Shown: one piece after another, positions 25,992-33,727 of the stretch | Layout of the letters: every line of letters begins with the position of its first letter | Position numbering within the stretch: position 1 is the first letter of the stretch | From: 4484-232 sp964486555 | Lineage (GTDB): Bacteria; Thermotogota; Thermotogae; Thermotogales; Thermotogaceae | Assembly: GCA_964486555.1 (NCBI GenBank) | Contig: CAZANP010000003.1 | Span: forward strand, 1-62,568 | Length of the DNA stretch: 62,568 nt | Direction of reading: 5' to 3' | Program-made: the position numbers and the translations under genes | The notes under the pieces: model-generated | What the model was told of the DNA's origin: nothing | What the model saw: only the letters and a program-made list of their open reading frames with translations | The model's database searches: none

Positions 25992-26022
25992 AAAAAACAG
26001 AAGGAGGCCGGAAGCCTCCTTC
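25992..26022 (-). terminator. hairpin and U-tract between binding-protein and ATPase genes
   Basis: On the minus strand: GAAGGAGG, a 7-base CTTCCGG loop, CCTCCTTC, then TGTTTTTT. The 8-base stem is G-C rich and the U-tract follows within two bases, a classical intrinsic terminator. It begins in the stop codon of the binding-protein gene and lies inside the operon, so partial read-through would give excess binding protein over transporter subunits. Confidence 0.85.
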
Positions 26023-27085
26023 ATTCACCACCCTTTGGAATCGTTCCTTTCACGTTGTCAACGAACCAATCCATGGAAAGGAGGGATTCATCTGACAGTT
26101 TCTCTCCTTCTTTGACTCTCAGTTTCCCTTCCTGATCGTAGATCGGACCTTCAAATGGATCGAAGTATCCTTCCTTTATGGCCTTTTTGAAAACTTCAAC
26201 GAGCTTTTTAACGTTGTCTGGAACCATTGGCCCAAAAGGTGCTATATCCACGATTCCTTCATCCATTCCACCCCAGTAGAACCCATGCTTGTAGGTCCCT
26301 TTCATTATCTCATCCACAACCTTCGCGTAGTAAACACCCCAATTCCACACAGGAGCTGTAAGATGAGCTTTAGGTGCGAATTTACTCATATCGCTGTTGT
26401 AGCCGATGGCATAGGCTCCTCTATCCTGAGCTGCCTGAACCGGGGCTGGGGAATCTTGGTGTTGTGCGATAACATCTGCTCCAGCATCTAGAAGGCTCAG
26501 TGCGGCTTCCTTTTCAGTTGCTGGATCGTACCATGTATGAGTCCAGACAACGTGAACTTTCGCTTTTGGGTTCACAAGCTTAACCCCAAGTGCAAAGGCG
26601 TTTATTCCCCTTATGACCTCGGGAATCGGATGTGCTGCGACGTATCCTATAATGTTACTCTTCGTCATCATACCCGCAACTATTCCTGTTAAAAACCTGG
26701 CCTGATACATCCTTCCAAAGTAAGCTGTCATGTTCTTGTAGGTTTTGTAACCTGAACAATGGAAGAAATGGATCTTCGGGAACTCCTTGGCTGCCATGAG
26801 TGTAGAATCCATGTAACCAAAACTCGTCGTGAATATCACGTCATACCCTCTCTTTGCAAAACTCTTTATCGTGTTGTAAGCTTCCATACCTTCTGGAACG
26901 CTTTCAACATAGGAAGTTACGACCTTATCACCGAAGACCTTTTCAAGGTATAACCTTCCCTGATCGTGAGCGTAGGTCCAACCAGCGTCACCTATGGGGC
27001 CAACGTAGATGAAAGCTATCTTCAAAGGTTTCGCTAAAGTCAAAAGGGCAAAAGTTAGAAATAAAACAAAGAGGATCTTCTTCAT
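26021..27085 (-). CDS. BMP-family solute-binding protein, copy 1 (nucleoside-type)
   Basis: A 354-residue exported binding protein of the basic membrane protein (BMP/PnrA) family; related proteins bind purine or other nucleosides. It has a signal peptide (KKILFVLFLTFALLTLA) without a lipobox Cys, and the family motifs GPIGDAGWTYAHDQG, FFHCSGYKTYKNMTAYFGR and QHQDSPAPVQAAQDRG. I chose ATG 27085 (GGAGGG, 6-base spacing). It is a close paralogue of the gene just upstream and is directly followed by a terminator-like hairpin. Confidence 0.92.
   Translation of the reverse strand: MKKILFVLFLTFALLTLAKPLKIAFIYVGPIGDAGWTYAHDQGRLYLEKVFGDKVVTSYVESVPEGMEAYNTIKSFAKRGYDVIFTTSFGYMDSTLMAAKEFPKIHFFHCSGYKTYKNMTAYFGRMYQARFLTGIVAGMMTKSNIIGYVAAHPIPEVIRGINAFALGVKLVNPKAKVHVVWTHTWYDPATEKEAALSLLDAGADVIAQHQDSPAPVQAAQDRGAYAIGYNSDMSKFAPKAHLTAPVWNWGVYYAKVVDEIMKGTYKHGFYWGGMDEGIVDIAPFGPMVPDNVKKLVEVFKKAIKEGYFDPFEGPIYDQEGKLRVKEGEKLSDESLLSMDWFVDNVKGTIPKGGE
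26541..26596. repeat. 56-base identity between the two BMP binding-protein genes
   Basis: 26541-26596 is identical, base for base, to 27625-27680 (both encode the VNPKAKVHVVWT region). Flanking sequence differs at many positions, so this is a patch of identity within diverged paralogues. Another identical run of over 20 bases occurs around the GWTYAHDQG codons. Recent duplication or gene conversion would explain it. Confidence 0.85.
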
Positions 27086-27101
27086 ACTCATCCCTCCAAA
27101 T

Positions 27102-28169
27102 TCAGTGTTCTACACCTTTTGGAATGGTACCAATTATGTTGTCAACGAACCAGTTCATGGAGAGAAGTTCCTCATCGCTGAGAACTTCCCCGGGTTTCAC
27201 CCTGAGATTTCCGCTCTGATCGTATATGGGTCCTTCGAATGGATGGAACTCGCCTCTTTTAATGGCTTCTTCAAATACTTTTACTATCTTTTTCACATTA
27301 TCTGGAACCTTGTCGGAAAGGGGAGCGAGTTTGACGATCCCATCTGCCATACCACCCCAGTAATTCTCGGATTTCCACGTTCCATTGAGTACTTCCTTTA
27401 TGACCCGCTCGTAATACACTCCCCAGTTCCACATGGGCGATGTCAGATTGTAATTGGGTCCAAACTTTCTCATGTCGCTGTTGTAACCTATCGAGTAAAC
27501 TCCCTTCTCTTCCGCTGCCTTCACGGGAGCGGCGGAGTCTGTTTGCTGTGCTATAACATCTGCTCCAAGATCGATGAAACTCAAAGCCGCTTCTTTCTCA
27601 GTCGCTGGATCGTACCATGCATTCGTCCAGACAACGTGAACTTTCGCTTTTGGGTTCACAAGCTTAACCCCAAGTGCAAAAGCATTGGTTATCCTTATGA
27701 CCTCGGGTATGGGATGAGGAGCAACGTATCCGATTACGTTGCTTTTTGTCATCATACCTGCAACTATTCCAGCAAGAAAGCTCGGCTCATACATCCTTCC
27801 AAAGTAAGCGCTCATATTCTTGTAAGTCTTGTAACCCGAGCAATGCAGGAATATCGTATTCGGGTATTTCTTAGCGGCTTCGAGCGTTGCATCCATAAAA
27901 CCAAAACTCGTTGTGAATATTACCTTGTAACCTCTTTTTGCCAAAGATTCTATAACTCTGTACGATTCCATCCCATCTGGAACGTTTTCAATGTAAGTAG
28001 TTTCGATTTTGTCACCAAATACCTTTTCAATATAGACTCTTCCCTGATCGTGAGCGTAGGTCCAGCCAGCGTCACCCACTGGCCCAACGTACACGAATCC
28101 AACCTTCAACTTGGGAAAGCCAATGGTGAAAGCTACGATCACAAGGAAAATTATCAAAAGTTTTTTCAC
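27102..28169 (-). CDS. BMP-family solute-binding protein, copy 2 (nucleoside-type)
   Basis: A 355-residue exported paralogue of the downstream BMP protein: signal peptide KKLLIIFLVIVAFTIGF, then GPVGDAGWTYAHDQG, LHCSGYKTYKNMSAYFGR and QQTDSAAPVKAAEEKG. The ligand region differs from copy 1 (QQTDSAAP against QHQDSPAP; FGPNYNLTSP against FAPKAHLTAP), so the two may bind different nucleosides or the same one with different affinity. It starts with GTG 28169 after TTAGGAGGTGA and is the first gene of the operon. Confidence 0.92.
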   Translation of the reverse strand: MKKLLIIFLVIVAFTIGFPKLKVGFVYVGPVGDAGWTYAHDQGRVYIEKVFGDKIETTYIENVPDGMESYRVIESLAKRGYKVIFTTSFGFMDATLEAAKKYPNTIFLHCSGYKTYKNMSAYFGRMYEPSFLAGIVAGMMTKSNVIGYVAPHPIPEVIRITNAFALGVKLVNPKAKVHVVWTNAWYDPATEKEAALSFIDLGADVIAQQTDSAAPVKAAEEKGVYSIGYNSDMRKFGPNYNLTSPMWNWGVYYERVIKEVLNGTWKSENYWGGMADGIVKLAPLSDKVPDNVKKIVKVFEEAIKRGEFHPFEGPIYDQSGNLRVKPGEVLSDEELLSMNWFVDNIIGTIPKGVEH

Positions 28170-28205
28170 TTTTTCACCTCCTAACTAAAATAAAAAACAT
28201 TTTGA

Positions 28206-28223
28206 GGAACAATGTTTCGTTCC
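28206..28223. promoter_or_regulatory. putative operator 1, GGAAC-N8-GTTCC
   Basis: Perfect inverted repeat GGAAC-N8-GTTCC, extending to 7-base arms (GAGGAAC/GTTCCTC, 28204-28225). It covers the predicted transcription start of the BMP operon, a typical repressor position. It could also fold as a weak hairpin in RNA, and on the minus strand AAAATGTTTTTT follows, so a weak terminator for dprA is an alternative. Confidence 0.55.
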
Positions 28224-28234
28224 TCCACACCGAG

Positions 28235-28264
28235 ATTCTATCAAGAACCACTTTTTGTTCCCAA
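28235..28264 (-). promoter_or_regulatory. promoter of the BMP nucleoside-transporter operon
   Basis: On the minus strand TTGGGA (28259-28264), an 18-base spacer, then TAGAAT (28235-28240). Predicted start about 28228, leaving a leader of about 60 bases. The spacer is occupied by operator 2 and the start by operator 1. Confidence 0.55.
28244..28261. promoter_or_regulatory. putative operator 2, AGAAC-N8-GTTCC
   Basis: On the minus strand GGAAC-N8-GTTCT, matching operator 1 in half-sites and spacing except for one base. Centres are 38 bases apart. It sits in the -35/-10 spacer, so a bound repressor would block polymerase. No local regulator gene is seen. Confidence 0.5.
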
Positions 28265-28291
28265 GTTATACAAAATTCATCGAAAACCTAT

Positions 28292-29299
28292 TCATATCAA
28301 TCTGTAGACTCCTCCATACCCTTCGACAATACCTTCCAGTTCCAACCTTGTGAGTTCAACGAGAACTTGTTCAACAGAAACTTTCAACCTCTGAGCGATT
28401 TCATCTGGAGTATTTATCCCTTTTCTTATGAGAGATACCAATATATTTTTCTCTTCATTTTCCTTTTCCTCAGAGATACCATACGTTTCCAGAATATCGC
28501 TGGGAGATGTTACAGGGTATGCTCCCATCTTTATGAGCCAGTTCGTTCCCTCACTTCTTTCCATACCTACATCACCAGGTACCGCAAAGACATCCCTTCC
28601 ATAATCTGCTGAATACCCTGCCGTTATCAAGGCCCCACTCTTTCTACCAGCTTCGACTATTAAGGTGCCAATCGACATACCCGCTATCAACCTGTTCCTT
28701 TCTGGAAATCTGAACTTTGCCGGCTTTGTTCCCAGTGGATATTCACTCACAACACAACCGTTTTTTATTATCTCCTCATATAACTTTCTATTGGAAGACG
28801 GATATATTATATCCACACCATTACCCAAAATTGCGACCGTTTTCCCACCAGTTTCTATAGCCGTGCTGTGGGCACACGAGTCTATACCAAAGGCCATACC
28901 CGAGATTATGACAAAATACTTGGAAAGTTCTTTAACGAACCTTTTTGTTACGCTCAAACCGTAACTGCTGGCTTTTCTCGTTCCAACCACCGCAAGCGAT
29001 TTCTCCCTCAAGACACTTTCGTCTCCAAGGATGAAGAGCAAAACTGGAGGATCAGGAATCTCCCTGAGAAGGGGAGGATAATTTTCATCCCAGTACGTTA
29101 TGATCTTTGCTTTCGTTTTCTCCAAGAGTTCATCCTGCTTCTCCAAGAATTCCCTGTCGTATTTCCCTCTAAATTTCCTTACTTTCAGAGGATTGGCTGT
29201 TTCCAAGAAAGTTTCCAGATCTTCTTTCAGATGAGGCTCTATCTCTTTGACCGTGAATGAACCGAAAAATCTCAAAGCGAGGATTTCTTCAAGATTCAT
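28292..29299 (-). CDS. dprA: DNA-processing protein DprA
   Basis: A 335-residue protein that loads RecA on incoming single-stranded DNA during natural transformation. The Rossmann-like core shows SLAVVGTRKASSYG (near residue 102), SGMAFGIDSCAHSTAIETGG, IYPSSNRKLYEEI, SEYPLGTKPAKFRFPERNRLIAG and VVEAGRKSGALITA-type motifs. The C-terminal 60 residues look like a winged helix (NTPDEIAQRLKVSVEQVLVEL). ATG 29299 follows GGAGGAA and overlaps rnfB by 11 bases. It is the last gene of the long rnf-containing run. Confidence 0.95.
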   Translation of the reverse strand: MNLEEILALRFFGSFTVKEIEPHLKEDLETFLETANPLKVRKFRGKYDREFLEKQDELLEKTKAKIITYWDENYPPLLREIPDPPVLLFILGDESVLREKSLAVVGTRKASSYGLSVTKRFVKELSKYFVIISGMAFGIDSCAHSTAIETGGKTVAILGNGVDIIYPSSNRKLYEEIIKNGCVVSEYPLGTKPAKFRFPERNRLIAGMSIGTLIVEAGRKSGALITAGYSADYGRDVFAVPGDVGMERSEGTNWLIKMGAYPVTSPSDILETYGISEEKENEEKNILVSLIRKGINTPDEIAQRLKVSVEQVLVELTRLELEGIVEGYGGVYRLI

Positions 29300-29579
29300 C
29301 GGAATATTCCTCCAGGATCTTCTTTATCTTCTCTGCGACACCTTGAGGTCTTCCTGGAAGACATCTGTCTATATCAACACCTTGCTTCACTATGGCACGT
29401 GCGTAGCTTTCACATCCTGGAAAACCACACGCACCACAGTTTGCACCAGGAAGAACCTTGACGATCATCTCTATTCTAGGGTCTTCCTTAACTTGGAATT
29501 TCTTCGCAGAATAGGCAAGAAATACTCCGAAAGAGAAACCAAGGATCGCCATGAGAAGGGTTGAATATAGAACCACCAT
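29289..29579 (-). CDS. rnfB: short RnfB, membrane helix and one Fe-S domain only
   Basis: A 96-residue protein: an N-terminal membrane helix (residues 4-24) and one Fe-S domain with Cys48, Cys51, Cys56 and Cys73 (GANCGACGFPGC ... CLPG), as in the N-terminal part of RnfB. The one or more ferredoxin domains (CxxCxxCxxxCP) that normally follow, bringing RnfB to about 180 residues or more, are absent. The dprA start overlaps its end and has a good ribosome site, so no frameshift is evident. It acts in electron transfer from ferredoxin into the Rnf complex. Confidence 0.85.
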   Translation of the reverse strand: MVVLYSTLLMAILGFSFGVFLAYSAKKFQVKEDPRIEMIVKVLPGANCGACGFPGCESYARAIVKQGVDIDRCLPGRPQGVAEKIKKILEEYSDES

Positions 29580-29592
29580 GATCTCTCCTCCT

Positions 29593-30168
29593 TCAGAACT
29601 TGACCATACCTTGGAATCCCATGAAAGCCATGGAAAGGAGTCCCGCTATTATCAACGCAAGTCCTATTCCCTCAAAAGGTTTCGGTATATCGTAGAGTTC
29701 AAGCTTTTCTCTGATGCCAGCGAATATTATGAGAGCCAAGGCAAATCCAAGGCCAGAACCAAGGGCATGGATCACGGATTCTATGAAATTCAATTTCATC
29801 AGAGAATTCAGAAGGACCATTCCCAATATAGCACAGTTAGTGGTTATGAGGGGAAGGTATATTCCAAGAGCTTCATAAAGGCCCGGACTACTCTTCTTCA
29901 AGAACAGTTCCACGAACTGAACGAAGGAAGCTATCACTAGGATGAAAACGATGATTCTCAAAAATTCCATACCCAAAGAGACGAGCAGTTTATCCAAGAA
30001 CCAGGTTATCGCAGCAGAGACGGTCATAACGAACGTTACGGCTATTCCCATTCCGATTGCGGTATCCATCTTTCTTGAAACACCGAGAAAGGGACATATT
30101 CCTAAAAACCTCGCTAGAACGAAGTTGTTAACGAAAATAGCTGAGAAGAATATGAGAAACAGTTTCAT
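29593..30168 (-). CDS. rnfA: ion-translocating ferredoxin:NAD oxidoreductase subunit RnfA
   Basis: A 191-residue integral membrane protein with about six helices, paired with RnfE in inverted topology at the core of the complex. Motifs include FVNNFVLARFLGICPFLGVS at the N-terminus (conserved Cys in the membrane) and TTNCAILGMVLL near residue 110, whose Cys contributes to the intramembrane Fe-S centre in the RnfA/E and NqrD/E families. GGAGGGG precedes the ATG. It follows rnfE in the operon. Confidence 0.95.
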   Translation of the reverse strand: MKLFLIFFSAIFVNNFVLARFLGICPFLGVSRKMDTAIGMGIAVTFVMTVSAAITWFLDKLLVSLGMEFLRIIVFILVIASFVQFVELFLKKSSPGLYEALGIYLPLITTNCAILGMVLLNSLMKLNFIESVIHALGSGLGFALALIIFAGIREKLELYDIPKPFEGIGLALIIAGLLSMAFMGFQGMVKF

Positions 30169-30181
30169 CGTTCACCCCTCC

Positions 30182-30781
30182 TCATTTCTTCTTCATCTTG
30201 AGCCCTATGAAACTGAAAAGTCCTGCTAGGAGTCCAAGGGTTATGTAAGCTCCCGGTGGAAGGATCATCAAGAACACGTTGAAGGACTTCCCCCAGATTT
30301 CAACGCCGAAGATCGTTCCACTTCCAAGAAGTTCTCTCACACTACCAAGGAGAACCAACGATCCTGTAAAGCCAAGCCCCATTCCAAGACCATCGAGAAA
30401 TGATCTCCAAACACCATTTTTGGAAGCGAAAGATTCCGCTCTTCCCATGATGATACAGTTCACAACTATGAGAGGGATGAAAAGCCCCAACGTTTTCCAT
30501 AGATCGTACGTGAAACCATGCATGAGGAGATCGACTATCGTAACGAAAGTCGCTATGACAACGATGAATATGGGTATCCTTATTTTCTCAGGAACCGCTT
30601 TTCTGAGGATGGATATAACGACGTTCGACATTGAAAGGACCGCCGTGGTTGCAAGTCCCATTCCAAGGCCATTCATGGCTGTCGTCGTAACAGCAAGCGT
30701 GGGACACATTCCAAGAACCTGTACATAAGTTGGATTTTCCCTTATGAAGCCTTTTGTGAATTCCTTCAAGGAACTGGCCAT
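30182..30781 (-). CDS. rnfE: ion-translocating ferredoxin:NAD oxidoreductase subunit RnfE
   Basis: A 199-residue membrane subunit homologous to NqrD. Diagnostic segments are NPTYVQVLGMCPTLAVTTTAMNG with the conserved Cys, and VVNCIIMGRAESFASKNG with the second Cys. I set the start at ATG 30781 (GGGAGGG, 6-base spacing); the frame opens two codons earlier at the rnfG stop. It partners RnfA in the membrane core. Confidence 0.95.
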   Translation of the reverse strand: MASSLKEFTKGFIRENPTYVQVLGMCPTLAVTTTAMNGLGMGLATTAVLSMSNVVISILRKAVPEKIRIPIFIVVIATFVTIVDLLMHGFTYDLWKTLGLFIPLIVVNCIIMGRAESFASKNGVWRSFLDGLGMGLGFTGSLVLLGSVRELLGSGTIFGVEIWGKSFNVFLMILPPGAYITLGLLAGLFSFIGLKMKKK

Positions 30782-30783
30782 CC

Positions 30784-31464
30784 TCATCCCTCCCCGAATT
30801 TCTTCTTCAGATACTCGTACATCAGGTTTATACTCGTGACGACCGCTCTCGGAGTTATCGTGGCACCTGTCATGACATCACTGGTCTTTATTATTCCCTT
30901 TTTTCTCAATTCCTTAGGAGATCCAGGTGGGGAACCAGCATCTTTATCGACTTTCAACCCTCTTCTAAGACCAGTTGGTGGAACCGGAAAGAATCTCTTT
31001 TGAATATCCTCCTCCGCTATCTTGGCCCCGAGTCCTGGTGTTTCCTGGGAGTACTCTATGACCCTTATGGAATTCAGGGAAAAATCTCCATCCTCCTTCA
31101 AAAAACATGCGACAGTTACCACGTTGCCTCCAAAACCAGGGGCGGCACCGGAAAGGACAAAAGCGATCTTCCCATTCTTCGTTTTGAATTCGTATACCGG
31201 GCCGTACACTATTCCCTTCGATGTTTCTTCCAAAACGACACTCTCTATTCCCGTTTTCTTGACCACTTTCTCTATTTCAGATTCTTTCACTAGATAATTC
31301 CCTGTCAGAGGATCCTTAAGTACGTACTCTATGGCTTTCAATTTCGCCTCTCTATCAGCTTTTTCTATCCTCCCTTTAACACCTGCGTAAACCAATCCTA
31401 AAACCAACCCCGCCACGAGTGTGAAGAGCATCAGAGTTACGCCGGTTTTCAGAATATCTTTCAT
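30784..31464 (-). CDS. rnfG: ion-translocating ferredoxin:NAD oxidoreductase subunit RnfG
   Basis: A 226-residue subunit with one N-terminal membrane helix (residues 7-28) and an external FMN-binding domain. The covalent flavin site is the TGAT motif at 199-202, with Thr202 the expected phosphoester-linked residue. ETPGLGAKI (near 141-149) is the other conserved element. It overlaps rnfD by 4 bases. Confidence 0.95.
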   Translation of the reverse strand: MKDILKTGVTLMLFTLVAGLVLGLVYAGVKGRIEKADREAKLKAIEYVLKDPLTGNYLVKESEIEKVVKKTGIESVVLEETSKGIVYGPVYEFKTKNGKIAFVLSGAAPGFGGNVVTVACFLKEDGDFSLNSIRVIEYSQETPGLGAKIAEEDIQKRFFPVPPTGLRRGLKVDKDAGSPPGSPKELRKKGIIKTSDVMTGATITPRAVVTSINLMYEYLKKKFGEG

Positions 31465-32420
31465 CTTTTCACCTCCCCGAATACCCGGGGTTTGGTCACA
31501 GCATCTATTATCGGAACGAGTGAATTCATGAAAAGAATGGAAAGAGAAACTCCTTCAGGATACGCTCCAAAGAGTCTTATGACCACCGTTAGAACTCCAC
31601 AGCCCAAACCGAAGATCAGTTGCCCTTTTCGCGTCATGGGGCTCGTTACCATATCTGTTGCCATGAAGAGCGCCCCAAGCATCAATCCCCCGCTTAAGAT
31701 ATGGAATATCGGGTCACCGAATTTCGGATTTATCGCATAGAATATCGCCGTCATCACAAAAACTGTTCCTATGTAAGATATGGGTATCATCACCTTTATT
31801 CTCTTCCTCAAAAGAAGGTAAACGAAACCGATTAAAAGGAGCAGGACACTCGTTTCACCCAAGGATCCTCCAACTTTTCCGATGAACAGGTCCCAATAAG
31901 TTACGTTCATCTGGCCTCCTTCCTTCAATATCATCAAGGGAGTAGCGGCTGTCTGAACATCCCAAGGAGACTTAAGAAAACCAGCACCAGGTATTATCCA
32001 AGTCGTCATATAGGTTGGAAAAGATATCATAAGGAAAACTCTTCCCACAAGAGCTGGATTGAATATGTTCTGACCCAATCCTCCAAAAACGTGTTTTCCA
32101 ACACCAAGCGCGAATATCAATCCAATCAGAAATATCCCCACAGGGAGTCTTGCGCTCACGTTCAAAGCGAGCAAAACTCCTGTCACCGCACCGCTGCCAT
32201 CCGGCACGAAATCTTTCTTTCCTCTTATCCATCTCATGATTATGTAATCTATCAGCTCTCCTACAGCCATACCAAGAATGCTGAGAAAGAGAGCGTACCA
32301 TCCAAAGAAAATTGACGCTCCTATGACGGCAGGTATAAGCGCTATTAGAACATCGATCATTATGGATCTAACGTTGTCAAAACTTCTAATGTGTGGAGCA
32401 TTCGCTGTTATGAGCTTCAT
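31461..32420 (-). CDS. rnfD: ion-translocating ferredoxin:NAD oxidoreductase subunit RnfD
   Basis: A 319-residue membrane subunit homologous to NqrB, with eight to ten hydrophobic segments. Conserved are FGGLGQNIFNPALVGR (near 112-127), the covalent flavin-type motif AATPL with Thr160, and TDMVTSPMTRKGQ near residue 255. With RnfA, E and G it carries the ion-pumping path coupled to electron flow between ferredoxin and NAD. It follows rnfC with a 4-base overlap. Confidence 0.95.
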   Translation of the reverse strand: MKLITANAPHIRSFDNVRSIMIDVLIALIPAVIGASIFFGWYALFLSILGMAVGELIDYIIMRWIRGKKDFVPDGSGAVTGVLLALNVSARLPVGIFLIGLIFALGVGKHVFGGLGQNIFNPALVGRVFLMISFPTYMTTWIIPGAGFLKSPWDVQTAATPLMILKEGGQMNVTYWDLFIGKVGGSLGETSVLLLLIGFVYLLLRKRIKVMIPISYIGTVFVMTAIFYAINPKFGDPIFHILSGGLMLGALFMATDMVTSPMTRKGQLIFGLGCGVLTVVIRLFGAYPEGVSLSILFMNSLVPIIDAVTKPRVFGEVKR

Positions 32421-33727
32421 TTTTTACCCCCCCTTAGGGCTCTGTAGACGTTCTTCGCGAGCTTTATGTATCTGACATGTTCGATCTTCGATGGACAGAT
32501 GAAAGCGCATGAACCGCATTCTATACAGTCCATGAGGCCTTCTTTGACAGCATCATCGTATCTTTTCTTCAAGGCCAGAAGATAGAGGAGATAGGGCTGC
32601 AAGTTCATCGGACACGCTTCGACACATCTTGAACATCTGATACACGGTTTTGGAACCAGAGGTTTTTCAGGTAGAAGGGCAACTATCCCCGATGTACCCT
32701 TAAAGATGGGAGTGTTTACATCCCTTATAGCTATTCCCATCATCGGTCCACCAAGGATTATCCTGTTGGTCTCTTCTTTCACTCCCCCACAAAGTTCTAG
32801 AATCCATGAGACGGGAGAACCGATTCTGACTATGAGATTCTTCGGCTCATTCACACCTTCCCCTGCGACTGTAAGTCCCCTCTCTACCAAGGGCTTTCCA
32901 TCCGCTACCGCTTCTTTTACGGCAACGGCTGTTCCAACGTTTTGAACTACAACACCAACATCCATTGGTAAACCACCAGAGGGTACTTTTCTTCCCGTCA
33001 CAGCGTATATCAACTGCTTTTCGGAACCCTGAGGGTATTTCGTCTTCAAGGTATAAACTTTGGCTATTCCCCTCAGGACTTTTTTCATATTCTCAACGGC
33101 ATCAATCTTGTTGTTCTCTATCCCAACGATGACTTCTTCAACATCCAATATTTTTTTCATTATCGATATACCGTGTGCTATATCTTCTGCCCTTTCTAAC
33201 ATGAGTCTGTGATCTATCGTCAGATAGGGTTCACACTCGGCACCATTTATTATCAGAGTGTCTATTTTCTTCTCAGGCGGGGGAGAGAGTTTCACATGTG
33301 TCGGAAACATGGCACCCCCTAATCCAACGATACCGGCTTTTTTGACAATATCAACAAGCTCTTCCTTGGAAAACCTCTCAAAGTCTCCATGTGGAAGAAG
33401 TTCCCAATCGTCGTCACCGGTTCTCTCTATAACCACGGTATCTATGGGTTTTCCAATAACGGGGTGGAGCATCTTCTTTATTTCCACAACCTTCCCTGTT
33501 ACTGGGGAATGGACGTAAGCGGATATGAAAGCGGTGGGCTCTCCTATAACCTGTCCTGTTTTCACCTCCTGTCCAGTCTCGACCACCGGCTTTGCGGGAG
33601 CTCCCGCATGATTGGACATGGAGACAAATACTCTGCTTGGAAGAGGAGCTCTGACGATTTCTCTATCCCTAGAGAGTTCCTTCCTTTCCGGTGGATGAAC
33701 TCCTCCTCTGAAGGTAAAAAGCTTCAC
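32417..33727 (-). CDS. rnfC: ion-translocating ferredoxin:NAD oxidoreductase subunit RnfC
   Basis: A 436-residue peripheral subunit binding NADH/FMN and Fe-S clusters. The N-terminus TFRGGVHPPERKE is typical; GIVGLGGAMFPTHVKL and the GAECEPYLT motif mark the nucleotide/flavin region; two ferredoxin motifs near the C-terminus are CIRCSRCVEACP and CIECGSCAFICP. I chose GTG 33727 with GGGAGGTGA upstream; the frame extends 27 codons into the radical SAM gene but that part is not RnfC-like. First rnf gene in the run. Confidence 0.95.
   Translation of the reverse strand: MKLFTFRGGVHPPERKELSRDREIVRAPLPSRVFVSMSNHAGAPAKPVVETGQEVKTGQVIGEPTAFISAYVHSPVTGKVVEIKKMLHPVIGKPIDTVVIERTGDDDWELLPHGDFERFSKEELVDIVKKAGIVGLGGAMFPTHVKLSPPPEKKIDTLIINGAECEPYLTIDHRLMLERAEDIAHGISIMKKILDVEEVIVGIENNKIDAVENMKKVLRGIAKVYTLKTKYPQGSEKQLIYAVTGRKVPSGGLPMDVGVVVQNVGTAVAVKEAVADGKPLVERGLTVAGEGVNEPKNLIVRIGSPVSWILELCGGVKEETNRIILGGPMMGIAIRDVNTPIFKGTSGIVALLPEKPLVPKPCIRCSRCVEACPMNLQPYLLYLLALKKRYDDAVKEGLMDCIECGSCAFICPSKIEHVRYIKLAKNVYRALRGGKK

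Noticed and set aside
26541..27680. 56-base direct repeat as a mobile-element or attachment-site trace
   Set aside because: Both copies are in the same reading frame at homologous positions of paralogous genes; no transposase, integrase or terminal repeats are present.
27009..28184. 391-codon open frame on the plus strand
   Set aside because: Antisense to the second BMP binding-protein gene; its composition mirrors that gene, with no motif or ribosome site.
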